Part shown: one piece after another, positions 1-6,839 of the stretch
Position numbering within the stretch: the stretch's first letter is position 1
How the letters are laid out: every line of letters begins with the position of its first letter
Assembly: GCA_041484845.1 (NCBI GenBank)
Contig: JBGPIK010000077.1
Span: forward strand, 1 to 20,477
DNA length: 20,477 bases
Reading direction: 5' to 3'
Source of the DNA: JBGPIK01 sp041484845
Lineage (GTDB): Bacteria > Desulfobacterota > Binatia > UBA9968
Program-made: the position numbers and the translations under genes
Notes under the pieces: model-generated
Told to the model about the DNA's origin: nothing
The model's database searches: none
The model's input: the letters and a program-made list of their open reading frames with translations, nothing else

Positions 1-77
1 TAGGGTGGGTTAAGGAGCGCAGCGACGAACCCACCGTTTTAAGAGCGATGGTCATCGCCGGGCTCAACCCATCCTAC
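1..77. repeat. Foldback nomadic repeat downstream of hyuB
   Basis: The first 11 bases (TAGGGTGGGTT) and bases 66-76 (AACCCATCCTA) are inverted copies with one mismatch. An internal GGTGGGTT...AACCCACC pair lies at about 4-35. The block looks like a small palindromic interspersed element in the gap after hyuB. A partial copy (TAACCCACCGTTT) is at 7478-7490. The left end may extend beyond the window. Confidence 0.55.
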
Positions 78-81
78 ACCA

Positions 82-1842
82 CTAACCTGCCACCTGATTT
101 TTTCTCTCCTCCCGTAACCGCGTGCGCAGCGCGTGGGTTGATTTCATATCAAGCTCCCCTTCAGGAGAATTCAAAACCACGCCATAATCTCCGGCCTTTT
201 CCGGCGAGATATAGCCTTCGTGAACATCACTGACGACAAGTTCGGGATTGCGCTCTAAAGGATCGCCCCAGCCGCCGCCGCCCGCGGTGAGAAAGATCAC
301 GCGATCTTCGGCCGTGACCGGATACCGCGTACGCTTCTTGACAGAGACGTAATTGGATTCGGAATCTTTTTGCACGCGCGCCTCGCAGATCGTGCCCGGT
401 TGTCCACCCCAGAGTCCCCACGGCGCGCACAGGGTTCGCTCCAAATTGAAATTGACGGCGGCCGGATAATCGGAGCGCACGGAAATCTCAACACCGAGAC
501 CGCCGCGATAGCGACCGGCGCCGCCGCTGTTTTCACGCAGGGAAAATTTATCAAAGAAAAGCGGGTAGCGGCATTCCAAAAGCTCGATCGGTGTATTGCG
601 CACGTCGCCCTGGCAAATGGACACAGCGCCGCTGGGTCCGTCACCCTTCGGTCTCCCGCCCCAACCTCCGCCCATCATATTGAGACAAACGTAGCGCTGT
701 CCGGTCGCCTCATTGGTGCCATAGAGGGCAAATCCACCCATCTCACCCTTGTGAGCGGCGGGAATTTTTTCCGGCACCGCCGATGCGAAAGCAGCCAGCA
801 CGGTATCGATAACCGTCGGGAGTGGAATAGACCAGAGCCCGAGCGCGGCGGGCGGCTGCGCGCTTAAAAATTTCCCCGGCGGCAGAATCACCTTCAATGG
901 CCGGAAGCAGCCTTCATCGACTGGATGCGACGGTAACGTGAGCGCCTTGAACGCCACGCGTGCAGCTGCGATCCCGCCGGACGGACCGCAGTTAATGGGT
1001 CCCTTGACCTGGTTTGCGACACCCGAGAAGTCCACCGTCATCTCGTCGCCATGGACTCGCACCACAACGCGCACCGGCACCGTCTTGTTGAGATCTTGGC
1101 CATCGTTGTCGAGAAAAGATTCCGCCCTGTACTCGCCGTCCGGAATCGCCTGAACCGCGACGCGGGCGAGTTTCTCCGATTGATTCCACATTGCCTCGAT
1201 GCAACTGCGTATCGTATCGGTGCCGTAGCGTTGAAACAGCTCGGTCAACCTGCGCTCGCCGAGCCGGCAAGCCGCGAGCTGCGCGCGCAAATCTCCCAGA
1301 CAAGATTCCGGGAAGCGCACATTGTCGGCGATGATCTGCCAAATATTCTCATCCAGTTTTCCGGCGCGATAAGCCTTTATCGAGCGCAGCTGCAGTCCTT
1401 CTTCGTAGATTTCAGTCGTCTCCACCGAGCCGAAGCCCACGCGCCGTCCGCCGACATCGAGCCAATGGGCGCGCACCGCGGGAAAAGCCACCAGCTCGCT
1501 GTCCACAAAGCAAGGAGTGTAGACGACGACATTGTTCAGGTGCTGCCCGCAGACGTAAGGCGCGTTCATCACGATCGCATCGCCGGGCTCAAAACCGGCG
1601 AGGCCGAATTTGTTGATACCGTCCAGTACCGCCACGCCCATATCCGCGAGAAAGATCGGCAGCCCGCCGGAATTCTGCGCGATGAGCTGTCCTTTGGGGT
1701 TGATGAGCCCCACGCAATAATCCTGGACCTCGAAGACCATCGGATTATACGCGGTGCGGTTCAACACGGTTCCCATTTCGTTCGAGCAGGCGATCAACGC
1801 TCCTCGGACGATCTCCAGCGTCGCTGGATCAATCTTTCGCAT
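82..1842 (-). CDS. hyuB: Hydantoinase B/oxoprolinase family protein (HyuB-like)
   Basis: This is the beta-type subunit of an ATP-dependent hydantoinase/oxoprolinase, cytoplasmic, expected to work with the HyuA-like protein at 2567-4639 in opening a cyclic amide or lactam. The 586-residue length is normal for HyuB. The N-terminus carries the family signature DPATLEIVRGAL (residues 5-16), and the C-terminus has the glycine-rich GGGGWGDP block. The usual loop (N-D-P-Y followed by G-G-T-H) reads NAPYVCGQHLNN here, so two conserved positions differ and the substrate may be atypical. The ATG at 1842 lies two bases after the stop of the upstream protease gene, which implies translational coupling. 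The family assignment is firm. The substrate (hydantoin, N-methylhydantoin, 5-oxoproline or other) cannot be read from sequence. Confidence 0.93.
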   Translation of the reverse strand: MRKIDPATLEIVRGALIACSNEMGTVLNRTAYNPMVFEVQDYCVGLINPKGQLIAQNSGGLPIFLADMGVAVLDGINKFGLAGFEPGDAIVMNAPYVCGQHLNNVVVYTPCFVDSELVAFPAVRAHWLDVGGRRVGFGSVETTEIYEEGLQLRSIKAYRAGKLDENIWQIIADNVRFPESCLGDLRAQLAACRLGERRLTELFQRYGTDTIRSCIEAMWNQSEKLARVAVQAIPDGEYRAESFLDNDGQDLNKTVPVRVVVRVHGDEMTVDFSGVANQVKGPINCGPSGGIAAARVAFKALTLPSHPVDEGCFRPLKVILPPGKFLSAQPPAALGLWSIPLPTVIDTVLAAFASAVPEKIPAAHKGEMGGFALYGTNEATGQRYVCLNMMGGGWGGRPKGDGPSGAVSICQGDVRNTPIELLECRYPLFFDKFSLRENSGGAGRYRGGLGVEISVRSDYPAAVNFNLERTLCAPWGLWGGQPGTICEARVQKDSESNYVSVKKRTRYPVTAEDRVIFLTAGGGGWGDPLERNPELVVSDVHEGYISPEKAGDYGVVLNSPEGELDMKSTHALRTRLREERKNQVAG

Positions 1843-1844
1843 TA

Positions 1845-2222
1845 CTAAGCCAGAAGATAAAATTGACCTTTAGCCAAGTCGAGTTGTAGGCGGTATCCTC
1901 GAAAGGCATCAATACCTAGAATGAGTTGCACACCGATACGCAGGTTCGTGAGATCCATGACTCCCGCCTTGAACGTTTTTAAGGGGCAACGACCGATCAC
2001 AGCATCGTCAATAGAAACCAATTTCACTTGAAGCGGCCTCGTTCCGATGCCGACGACCCAGCCACTTTCTTCTCCCTGAAGGCCAAGTTGTTTGACCAAA
2101 CGACGATCAATCAAGCTCTGGGAAGCGCCGGTGTCCACCAGGCCTCTGACGATGGTGTCTTCGACACGAAGCGCAATGACCGGAGGCGAAAAGGGTTGGA
2201 AGGATGCCCAACTACGTGGCAC
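1845..2222 (-). CDS. Retropepsin-like aspartic protease, 125 aa
   Basis: A single-domain clan AA (retroviral-type) aspartic protease. The active-site motif VDTGAS is at residues 29-34, with Asp30 as the catalytic residue. The second structural motif, ILGIDAF, lies near residues 101-107, and the protein ends soon after, the usual size of a bacterial retropepsin-like domain that must dimerise to be active. No signal peptide or membrane segment is visible, so it is probably cytoplasmic. The start is a GTG at 2222 that overlaps the upstream unknown gene by 11 bases, and its TAG lies two bases before the hyuB ATG. It is therefore embedded in the hyu transcript. Its target is unknown: it could process the neighbouring small protein or be a guest module unrelated to hydantoin metabolism. 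Confidence 0.8.
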   Translation of the reverse strand: MPRSWASFQPFSPPVIALRVEDTIVRGLVDTGASQSLIDRRLVKQLGLQGEESGWVVGIGTRPLQVKLVSIDDAVIGRCPLKTFKAGVMDLTNLRIGVQLILGIDAFRGYRLQLDLAKGQFYLLA

Positions 2223-2496
2223 TCACCACCACCGCCGGTCCAGGCTCAAGGGGAGGGCCATAGGTTACCATCGTAAGAACTCCCTTTTCACGGTGTAACT
2301 TCCATACCTGCTGGAAATCCTCAGGATCGCGGGCCGTAGTGATCAGTTTTGCGCGGACGGGCTCCCCGCCGTCTTCTTCCGTCACCTCCAAGAGTATCCA
2401 GGTGCCAGGATAGTGTTCTTCCCATTCCGTTATAGTTTTCTCCACTCTGCGGATTTGTTTTCCGGAACCGCGAGGGCTATCAATGCGCTTGGACAT
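2212..2496 (-). CDS. Conserved-looking small protein paired with the retropepsin
   Basis: A 94-residue soluble protein, charged at its N-terminus (basic, then RRVEKTITEWEEHYPG) and strand-rich afterwards (TWILLEVTEEDGG). No domain was recognised with certainty. The ATG at 2496 is preferred to an in-frame ATG 39 bases upstream because a GGGAA purine stretch lies about 10 bases before it and the extra 13 residues are low quality. It overlaps the protease gene by 11 bases, so the two are probably made together. From memory, small proteins with a similar 'YPG-W-LLEVTEED-G' look accompany retropepsin-like genes elsewhere; this is recall, not a search result. It may be a substrate, adaptor or antitoxin-like partner of the protease. 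Confidence 0.65.
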   Translation of the reverse strand: MSKRIDSPRGSGKQIRRVEKTITEWEEHYPGTWILLEVTEEDGGEPVRAKLITTARDPEDFQQVWKLHREKGVLTMVTYGPPLEPGPAVVVSAT

Positions 2497-2566
2497 AAAA
2501 AATATTCCCGTCAAAGAGTAAACATCTTGACGCAAAGTCTATGGGCGCACATCCTGACTGTCAAGC

Positions 2567-4639
2567 TCAAAGCTCGGTTGTTGCGATGTGGATCACCAAC
2601 TCACCGCTCGGAACAACCTCGACTTGATCGTTAGACAACACTGCCGTGGTGGAAGCAGGTTCTTCAATGATCGCGGGGCCGTCGAACTTTGTTCCGGGCC
2701 CCAGCTCCGCGCGGCGATAAACCGGCGTAGTGGCAAAGCCATGCCGCTCACCCATATACACCCGCCGGTGGGCGTACGGGGTCACGGAACCGCCACCTTC
2801 GAACCAAGCGCTCGCGTCGGCAATTACAGACCGGCTCTTTTCGATGCCTCGATGCACCGTCACTCTCACGCTGACAAGCTCCAACGCTTCCTCCGGCGCT
2901 GAATGGCCATAAAGCAACCGATGTAGTTCGTGGAAGCGCCCGGCCACCGGCGCGTGGTTTTCGGCGCTGAAAGTAGTTTCGGGCAACGGCACCGTAACCG
3001 TGTATTCCTGGCCCCGGTAGCGCAGGTCGAGACGGCAATCAACTGCGGCTGCCGTAAGTTTGGCCTGCTCGCCCTGGCCAAGCGCAGCGAGCCCATCATT
3101 CATGAGCATTGTGAGCGCCGACTGAATCTCCGCCGGGCTGACGGCGCCATAATCGCGCACCAGTGTTTGGACATAATCCTGCCGCAGATCACACGTGAGC
3201 ATGCCCCACGCGGAAAATTGTCCCGGCAATCGGGGAACGATGACCGTGGGAATTTTTAACTCTCGCGCAAGCGTGCAGCCGTGCAATGGACCCGCGCCAC
3301 CGGAAGCGACGAGACAGAAATCCCGCGGGTCGCGTCCGCGCTCGACGGATACGGCGCGCAAGGCCAGCGCCATATGCGCATCGGCGATGCGCAGAATCGC
3401 CACCGCCGCCTGATCAATATTCATTTCCAGCGGGTCGGCGACGTGCTCTTTTACCGCGGCCAGCGCTGCGGAACGGTCGAGGCGCATTTCGCCGCCGAGA
3501 AAAGAGTTTTCGTCGAGCAGACCCAGGATCAGGTTGGCGTCGGTGACGGTCGGTTGAGTTCCACCGCGGCCATAGCATGCCGGGCCGGGTTCCGCGCCGG
3601 AACTTATTGGCCCTACTTTTAAGCCTCCTGCGGCATCGATCCATGCAATGCTTCCGCCACCGGAGCCGACCTCGACGATGTCCACAACCGGCAGCATTAC
3701 CGGATGTCCGGTACTGTAACCGCCGATGTAGTAATGATTGGCAATCTGCGCATCGCCGTTTTGCGTCAGACTCGCCTTCGCTGTGGTTCCTCCCATATCG
3801 AACGTGATCGCGTGTGGGTAGCCGAGGGCGTGCGCCACTCGGGCCGAGCCGATCACTCCGGCCACCGGACCCGACTCCATCATGCGCACCGGCATCTGGA
3901 CCGCCGTCGCAAGCGACATCACGCCTCCGCCCGACTGCATGACGAGCACTTCCCCGGTAAAACCCTGCTGGCGCAAATGATCGCGGAGCGACCCGAGATA
4001 ACGCGCCACCACCGGCCCAACGTAGGCATTGACGGCGGTGGTCGAGGTACGTTCGTACTCACGGTATTCGCGCAAGATCTGATGAGACAAGGTCACGTAA
4101 GCGTCCGGATAAATCGAGGCGATGATCTCACCGAGCGCTTCCTCGTGCGCCGGATTGGCATAGCTGTGGAGCAAACACACGGCAATCGACTGGACGCCGG
4201 CCTTCATCAACTGGGTTACAACGGCCGCCGCTTCTTCGCGGTCCAACGGCGTATGGATTTCGCCGCGCGCCGTCATGCGCTCGGTCACTTCGCGCCGCAA
4301 GCTGCGCGGAACTAAAGGCACCGGCCGTTCGAAAAATAAATTGTAAGCGTCGGGACGATTGCTGCGGCCGATCTCGTACACGTCGCGAAATCCGCGCGTG
4401 GTAATCAACGCCGTCTTGACTCCTTTACGTTCGATAACCGTGTTGATGGCGATCGTCGAGCCGTGAAGGAAGAGAGCCGTTTCCCGCAGATCGACTCCCG
4501 CTTTGGCGATCGCGCTCATAACGCCTTCGGAATGATCGTTTGGCGTGGTGAGGACCTTCGAAACGGACATCCGCCCGCCGTCGTCTTGAGCGACCAGGTC
4601 GGTGAACGTGCCGCCGATATCGACTGCTATGCGAAACAT
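2567..4639 (-). CDS. hyuA: Hydantoinase A/oxoprolinase family protein (HyuA-like)
   Basis: The ATP-binding alpha-type subunit of a hydantoinase/oxoprolinase, with an actin-like ASKHA fold, partner of HyuB. The 690-residue length is typical. Family motifs in order: DIGGTFTDLV (7-16), the N-terminal phosphate loop; ESGPVAG (255-261); TFDMGGTT (279-286), the second nucleotide-binding loop; VEVGSGGGSIAW (322-333); GPACYGRGG (352-360); VERGRDPRDF (432-441); and ASGGAGPLHG (445-454). All key glycines and aspartates are present, so the ATPase is probably intact. The ATG at 4639 begins the canonical N-terminus. It is the first gene of the minus-strand operon, with a possible promoter at 4706-4735. 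The two following genes separate it from hyuB, whereas hyuA and hyuB are usually adjacent. Confidence 0.94.
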   Translation of the reverse strand: MFRIAVDIGGTFTDLVAQDDGGRMSVSKVLTTPNDHSEGVMSAIAKAGVDLRETALFLHGSTIAINTVIERKGVKTALITTRGFRDVYEIGRSNRPDAYNLFFERPVPLVPRSLRREVTERMTARGEIHTPLDREEAAAVVTQLMKAGVQSIAVCLLHSYANPAHEEALGEIIASIYPDAYVTLSHQILREYREYERTSTTAVNAYVGPVVARYLGSLRDHLRQQGFTGEVLVMQSGGGVMSLATAVQMPVRMMESGPVAGVIGSARVAHALGYPHAITFDMGGTTAKASLTQNGDAQIANHYYIGGYSTGHPVMLPVVDIVEVGSGGGSIAWIDAAGGLKVGPISSGAEPGPACYGRGGTQPTVTDANLILGLLDENSFLGGEMRLDRSAALAAVKEHVADPLEMNIDQAAVAILRIADAHMALALRAVSVERGRDPRDFCLVASGGAGPLHGCTLARELKIPTVIVPRLPGQFSAWGMLTCDLRQDYVQTLVRDYGAVSPAEIQSALTMLMNDGLAALGQGEQAKLTAAAVDCRLDLRYRGQEYTVTVPLPETTFSAENHAPVAGRFHELHRLLYGHSAPEEALELVSVRVTVHRGIEKSRSVIADASAWFEGGGSVTPYAHRRVYMGERHGFATTPVYRRAELGPGTKFDGPAIIEEPASTTAVLSNDQVEVVPSGELVIHIATTEL

Positions 4640-4705
4640 GAAGTATCGTTTTAACGTTTAAGAAGTTACGAGCAACAAGGTTTTTCGATCCGTTCTAAAG
4701 CCGGC

Positions 4706-4735
4706 AAGCTAACATCCGCTCATTAGGAGTGTCAA
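4706..4735 (-). promoter_or_regulatory. Possible promoter of the hyuA operon
   Basis: On the minus strand a perfect TTGACA (4730-4735) is followed after 18 bases by TAGCTT (4706-4711), a weak -10 with three of six matches. It lies about 70 bases upstream of the hyuA ATG. The -35 is good and the -10 is poor, so this is only a candidate. Confidence 0.3.
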
Positions 4736-4868
4736 CTATCGAACCCGGAATGCAATGCGTGGCTTCGCGAGTTGATTGTGTGATTAAGAAAGATGCCTCG
4801 CTGGGCTGGGAACAACATTTGGACGCGAAAACGCATCCTCGTTGTCGCCATTGCAGGCCGGACAGGGT

Positions 4869-5006
4869 CGACACACAGGTCGGCCCCTACGATCCCATCG
4901 CCGGAGCGTATATAGACCAGAGATATCAACGGCCGGAGACTGCGATCATCCTAATCTATCGAATCACGCACGGACCGACCGTAGGGGCGCACCTGTGTGT
5001 GCGCCC
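4869..5006. repeat. Inverted pair of REP-like palindromes
   Basis: The right unit is a perfect hairpin, GGGCGCAC (4985-4992), loop CTGTGT, GTGCGCCC (4999-5006), preceded by CGTAG. The left unit (4869-4891) is the same element in opposite orientation: its complement reads CGTAGGGGCCGACCTGTGTG. Both share CGTAGGGG and CCTGTGTGT. Two REP-like units facing each other about 95 bases apart resemble a REPIN-type arrangement. No transposase for them is in the window. Confidence 0.65.
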
Positions 5007-5129
5007 AATGTTCAGCGGACAGACCCACGACCGCCTTCTTTTTCAAGTCGACGATCTACACGCATGTCTTGAACTGAGAAGGGAGAGGCGCCCCAAAGCC
5101 CCCTCGATCGACTGACAATCGTCTTCCGT

Positions 5130-5272
5130 CCCGGTCGGGTATATTAAGTTTTTCGCAGACCTGGATATGAAGGCACGGCCGGCTTTCAGACGGGGTTTGA
5201 CAAGCGCTTGGAAACCAAGCAGAATCCGCCCGGTCGATGAAGTTTAAAAACCGTCATTCGCAGACCTGTATA
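5130..5272. repeat. Diverged ~100-bp direct duplication upstream of cassette A
   Basis: CCCGGTCG occurs at 5130-5137 and 5229-5236. TTCGCAGACCTG followed by GATA or TATA occurs at 5152-5167 and 5257-5272, 15 of 16 bases identical. Both pairs are about 100 bases apart, so the segment looks like an imperfect tandem duplication. It immediately precedes the cassette boundary at 5280, where an attI or an upstream cassette end would be expected. It could be a degenerate attI region or simply a local duplication. Confidence 0.5.
5197..5225 (+). promoter_or_regulatory. Promoter with internal palindrome, Pc-like, before cassette A
   Basis: TTGACA (5197-5202, perfect -35) is followed after 17 bases by CAGAAT (5220-5225, four of six to TATAAT). 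Between and touching them is a perfect inverted repeat, GCTTGG-AAA-CCAAGC (5206-5220), placed as an operator would be. It lies about 65 bases before the first cassette ORF and could act like an integron Pc promoter for the genes at 5291-7342. This is inferred from sequence only. Confidence 0.5.
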
Positions 5273-5280
5273 CTCACCAG

Positions 5281-5974
5281 TTAGCCTCATATGAACACAC
5301 CGGAGATGCCTTTTGAATATTGCGCGCTCCGTTTCCTAATTCAGTGGGAACAGCGCGAACGGACTCTGCATGACCGGATTGCCGGGAATCCATCTTTAGG
5401 AGATATCCGCTCTGCACTTCGTTACTTTCAGGTAGCAAGAACATTCAAAGGGCTGAAATCGGACGAAGCCGCCCAGGCCGTCGCTGACGCATTTCTCCAG
5501 ACCGATGGACAATCTTTGATCTTGCCGGAACAAAAAGTCATGACCCTGGCATCCCGATTCAAAGACAAGTTCAATCGTTTCAATCTGTCGGCCTCGTCAA
5601 AGCTCTTTTGGCTGAGGCATAAGGAACCGTACGTTATCTTCGACGCTCGGGCGGTATCGGCGCTGAAAGACCTGGGCAGTACCTTCGGGAATGCCAACTA
5701 CAGCGAATACTGCAAATCTTGGCGAGACCAGTACAGTCGATGTCAGGCGGCGATAAAGACAGCAGCCTCTCGCCTCCCGGAGGTCAAAGCCTTTCTTTCT
5801 CCTTGGCACCGAACGAAAACAGAGTTAAGGGAACTGGCATCACAGCCATGGTTTCTAGAGCGGGTCTTCGATATCTACCTTTGGGAGATCGGGGGTAAAG
5901 GCTAACATGCGGCTTGAGACGGTTCTTCGGACCCGCTCGCTGCGCTCGCTGGCCTCGTCCGCTCACCCCGAACG
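5281..5974 (+). mobile_element. Integron gene cassette A
   Basis: The upstream edge is the core site GTTAGCC (5280-5286), with cleavage expected between G and TT. The cassette attC begins with R'' GGCTAAC (5900-5906), the exact reverse complement of that edge, which is what a circularised cassette needs to rebuild R''/R' pairing. The single gene starts ten bases inside the cassette, and its TAA stop lies within R''. Both arrangements are classic for cassettes. The cassette ends at the G of the attC R' (5974). Confidence 0.75.
5291..5905 (+). CDS. Cassette-encoded protein of unknown function, 204 aa
   Basis: A soluble, mostly helical 204-residue protein with no signal peptide or membrane segment. 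I do not recognise the family with confidence. The segment ASSKLFWLRHKEPYVIFDAR (residues 101-120) has the shape S-K-L-x-W-L...P-x-V-I-x-D-x-R, reminiscent of OGG-fold/HhH DNA glycosylase-like proteins, but this is a weak resemblance. The ATG at 5291 is chosen because it is the first in the cassette, only ten bases after the recombination edge. There is no clear Shine-Dalgarno sequence, as in many cassette genes. The stop lies in the attC R''. It is probably expressed from the promoter at 5197-5225. A defence or DNA-processing role would fit the cassette setting and the FRG neighbour, but is not shown. Confidence 0.75.
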   Translation: MNTPEMPFEYCALRFLIQWEQRERTLHDRIAGNPSLGDIRSALRYFQVARTFKGLKSDEAAQAVADAFLQTDGQSLILPEQKVMTLASRFKDKFNRFNLSASSKLFWLRHKEPYVIFDARAVSALKDLGSTFGNANYSEYCKSWRDQYSRCQAAIKTAASRLPEVKAFLSPWHRTKTELRELASQPWFLERVFDIYLWEIGGKG

Positions 5975-5980
5975 TTGCGC
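5900..5980 (+). other. attC site 1 (between cassettes A and B)
   Basis: R'' GGCTAAC (5900-5906), 8-base spacer, L'' TGAGACGG (5915-5922), variable centre rich in GCTCGC repeats, L' CCGCTCA (5959-5965), 8-base spacer, R' GTTGCGC (5974-5980). L' complements L'' except for one additional base, A5919, the unpaired base that sets attC orientation. Spacers are equal and the total length of 81 bp is in the normal range. The upstream stop codon lies in R''. R' departs from GTTRRRY at one base. Confidence 0.75.
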
Positions 5981-6777
5981 GGACGGACCGAGACGAGATG
6001 CCTAACGAATGGTTCAAATACGAAGAGAAGGTCGCGGAGACACTCCCTGAGTTCGTCAGTCTGACACTCAAAGCCGCATATCTCTTTCGTGGTCATGCCG
6101 ATGTGGATTGGGAACTTGAGCCAGCGATTGACCGCTCAGACTTCTCGAACCTAGAGGGGAAGCTCGAGCGAGCGACGCACGAGCGCCTCGCATTCGCGGA
6201 ATTCAAGAGACTTGCCTTACCCCATCTCCGCTCGCGGCCGACTAATGACTGGGAGTTTTTGGCGCTCGCGAGACATCACGGAGCGCCTACGCGTCTGTTA
6301 GACTGGACAGGGAACCCGTTGGCTGCGCTGTTCTTCGCCGTGGAACCGATAGGTCATACGGACGGAGCGGTCTGGTGCTACACGTACCACGAAACGGAAG
6401 AGGCGCTGGACGTCCAGCAAACCCCCGACCCTTTGTCGGTAAAGCGAGTGATGCTATTTCGACCTCCCCACGTGCATCCGAGAATCTGGACGCAATCCGG
6501 CATGTTCACGGTGCATCCACCCAAATTCAAGAGCCTGAAAGACCCTTGGGGTGTTCTCCCTTTAACCCGGGTCCGCATTCCCATGGCTGCTCGCGCGCGA
6601 CTCCGCTTGGAGTTGCAGAGAGTTGGTGTTCACCGGGCGAGCCTCTTTCCAGACCTGGATGGTGTGGGTCAGCATGTGTACGAACTTTGGCGCAATGAAT
6701 AGGTGGTGTGTCCCGTACCGCCCAACCCTTGGCTGCAGATCGACGCGGCAAAGTCGCCGCGCCTCTCAGCCAAAACG
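5975..6777 (+). mobile_element. Integron gene cassette B (FRG gene)
   Basis: It begins at the TT of the attC 1 R' (GTTGCGC) and ends at the G of attC 2 R' (6777). The expected partner of GTTGCGC is GCGCAAC; the attC 2 R'' reads GCCCAAC, one mismatch. A GCGCAAT at 6690-6696, inside the end of the gene, is an alternative remnant. It holds one ORF in the standard orientation. Confidence 0.65.
5998..6702 (+). CDS. FRG domain-containing protein, 234 aa
   Basis: A cytoplasmic protein of the FRG family (named after its F-R-G motif). FRGH is at residues 30-33. The long core motif runs from ALARHHGAPTRLLDWT (89-104) through NPLAALFFA (106-114). The C-terminal RASLFPDLDG (213-222) is also typical, so the whole domain is present. 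FRG proteins are frequent in phage, plasmid and defence-island neighbourhoods; their chemistry is not well established. The ATG at 5998 is preferred to an ATG 84 bases upstream, because the longer version would translate the attC site. It begins 24 bases after the recombination point and is probably co-transcribed with the upstream cassette gene. The stop is a TAG 17 bases before attC 2. A toxin or abortive-infection role is plausible but inferred. Confidence 0.88.
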   Translation: MPNEWFKYEEKVAETLPEFVSLTLKAAYLFRGHADVDWELEPAIDRSDFSNLEGKLERATHERLAFAEFKRLALPHLRSRPTNDWEFLALARHHGAPTRLLDWTGNPLAALFFAVEPIGHTDGAVWCYTYHETEEALDVQQTPDPLSVKRVMLFRPPHVHPRIWTQSGMFTVHPPKFKSLKDPWGVLPLTRVRIPMAARARLRLELQRVGVHRASLFPDLDGVGQHVYELWRNE

Positions 6778-6783
6778 CTAGAT
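6720..6783 (+). other. attC site 2 (end of cassette B)
   Basis: R'' GCCCAAC (6720-6726), spacer, L'' GGCTGCAG (6731-6738), inner hairpin GCGGC-AAAGTC-GCCGC (6745-6760), L' CTCAGCC (6765-6771), spacer AAAAC, R' GCTAGAT (6777-6783). L' pairs with L'' after leaving out one base (C6736). R' differs from GTTRRRY only at the second base (C for T), which would weaken recombination. Its length and plan are close to the well-known 60-bp attC of aadA cassettes. Confidence 0.75.
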
Positions 6784-6788
6784 CGCAA

Positions 6789-6839
6789 ATGGAGAATCGT
6801 ATTAAAGCGACGCCCATCGAGGACAGCGAGATTCGATGA
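6789..6839 (+). CDS. Possible 16-residue leader peptide coupled to the membrane gene
   Basis: An ATG at 6789 opens a 16-codon frame (MENRIKATPIEDSEIR) whose TGA overlaps the ATG of the membrane protein gene in an ATGA arrangement. The overlap suggests translational coupling. There is no strong ribosome site, so it may be a chance frame. Confidence 0.3.
   Translation: MENRIKATPIEDSEIR

Larger units (their letters stand above)
4640..5279. other. Divergent intergenic region between the hyu operon and the cassettes
   Basis: No convincing gene. The open frames here cross a pair of palindromic repeats (4869-5006) and have no domain, ribosome site or start to support them. The left part serves the minus-strand hyu operon. 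The right part (5130-5279) holds a diverged duplication, a promoter-like sequence and the upstream edge of the first integron cassette. Confidence 0.6.

Noticed and set aside
1051..1848. A 265-codon frame antisense to hyuB.
   Set aside because: It is a codon-bias shadow; the minus-strand HyuB frame matches its family throughout.
3704..4315. A 203-codon frame antisense to hyuA.
   Set aside because: It is a shadow of the strong GC codon bias in hyuA, which carries all family motifs on the other strand.
4729..5115. A 128-codon plus-strand frame.
   Set aside because: It runs through both REP-like palindromes and has no ribosome site, domain or plausible start context.
6000..6018. GCCTAACGAATGGTTCAA resembles the left half of an attC site.
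   Set aside because: It lies at the start of the FRG coding region, with no matching L' or R' downstream; attC 1 just upstream already explains the boundary. Treated as chance.
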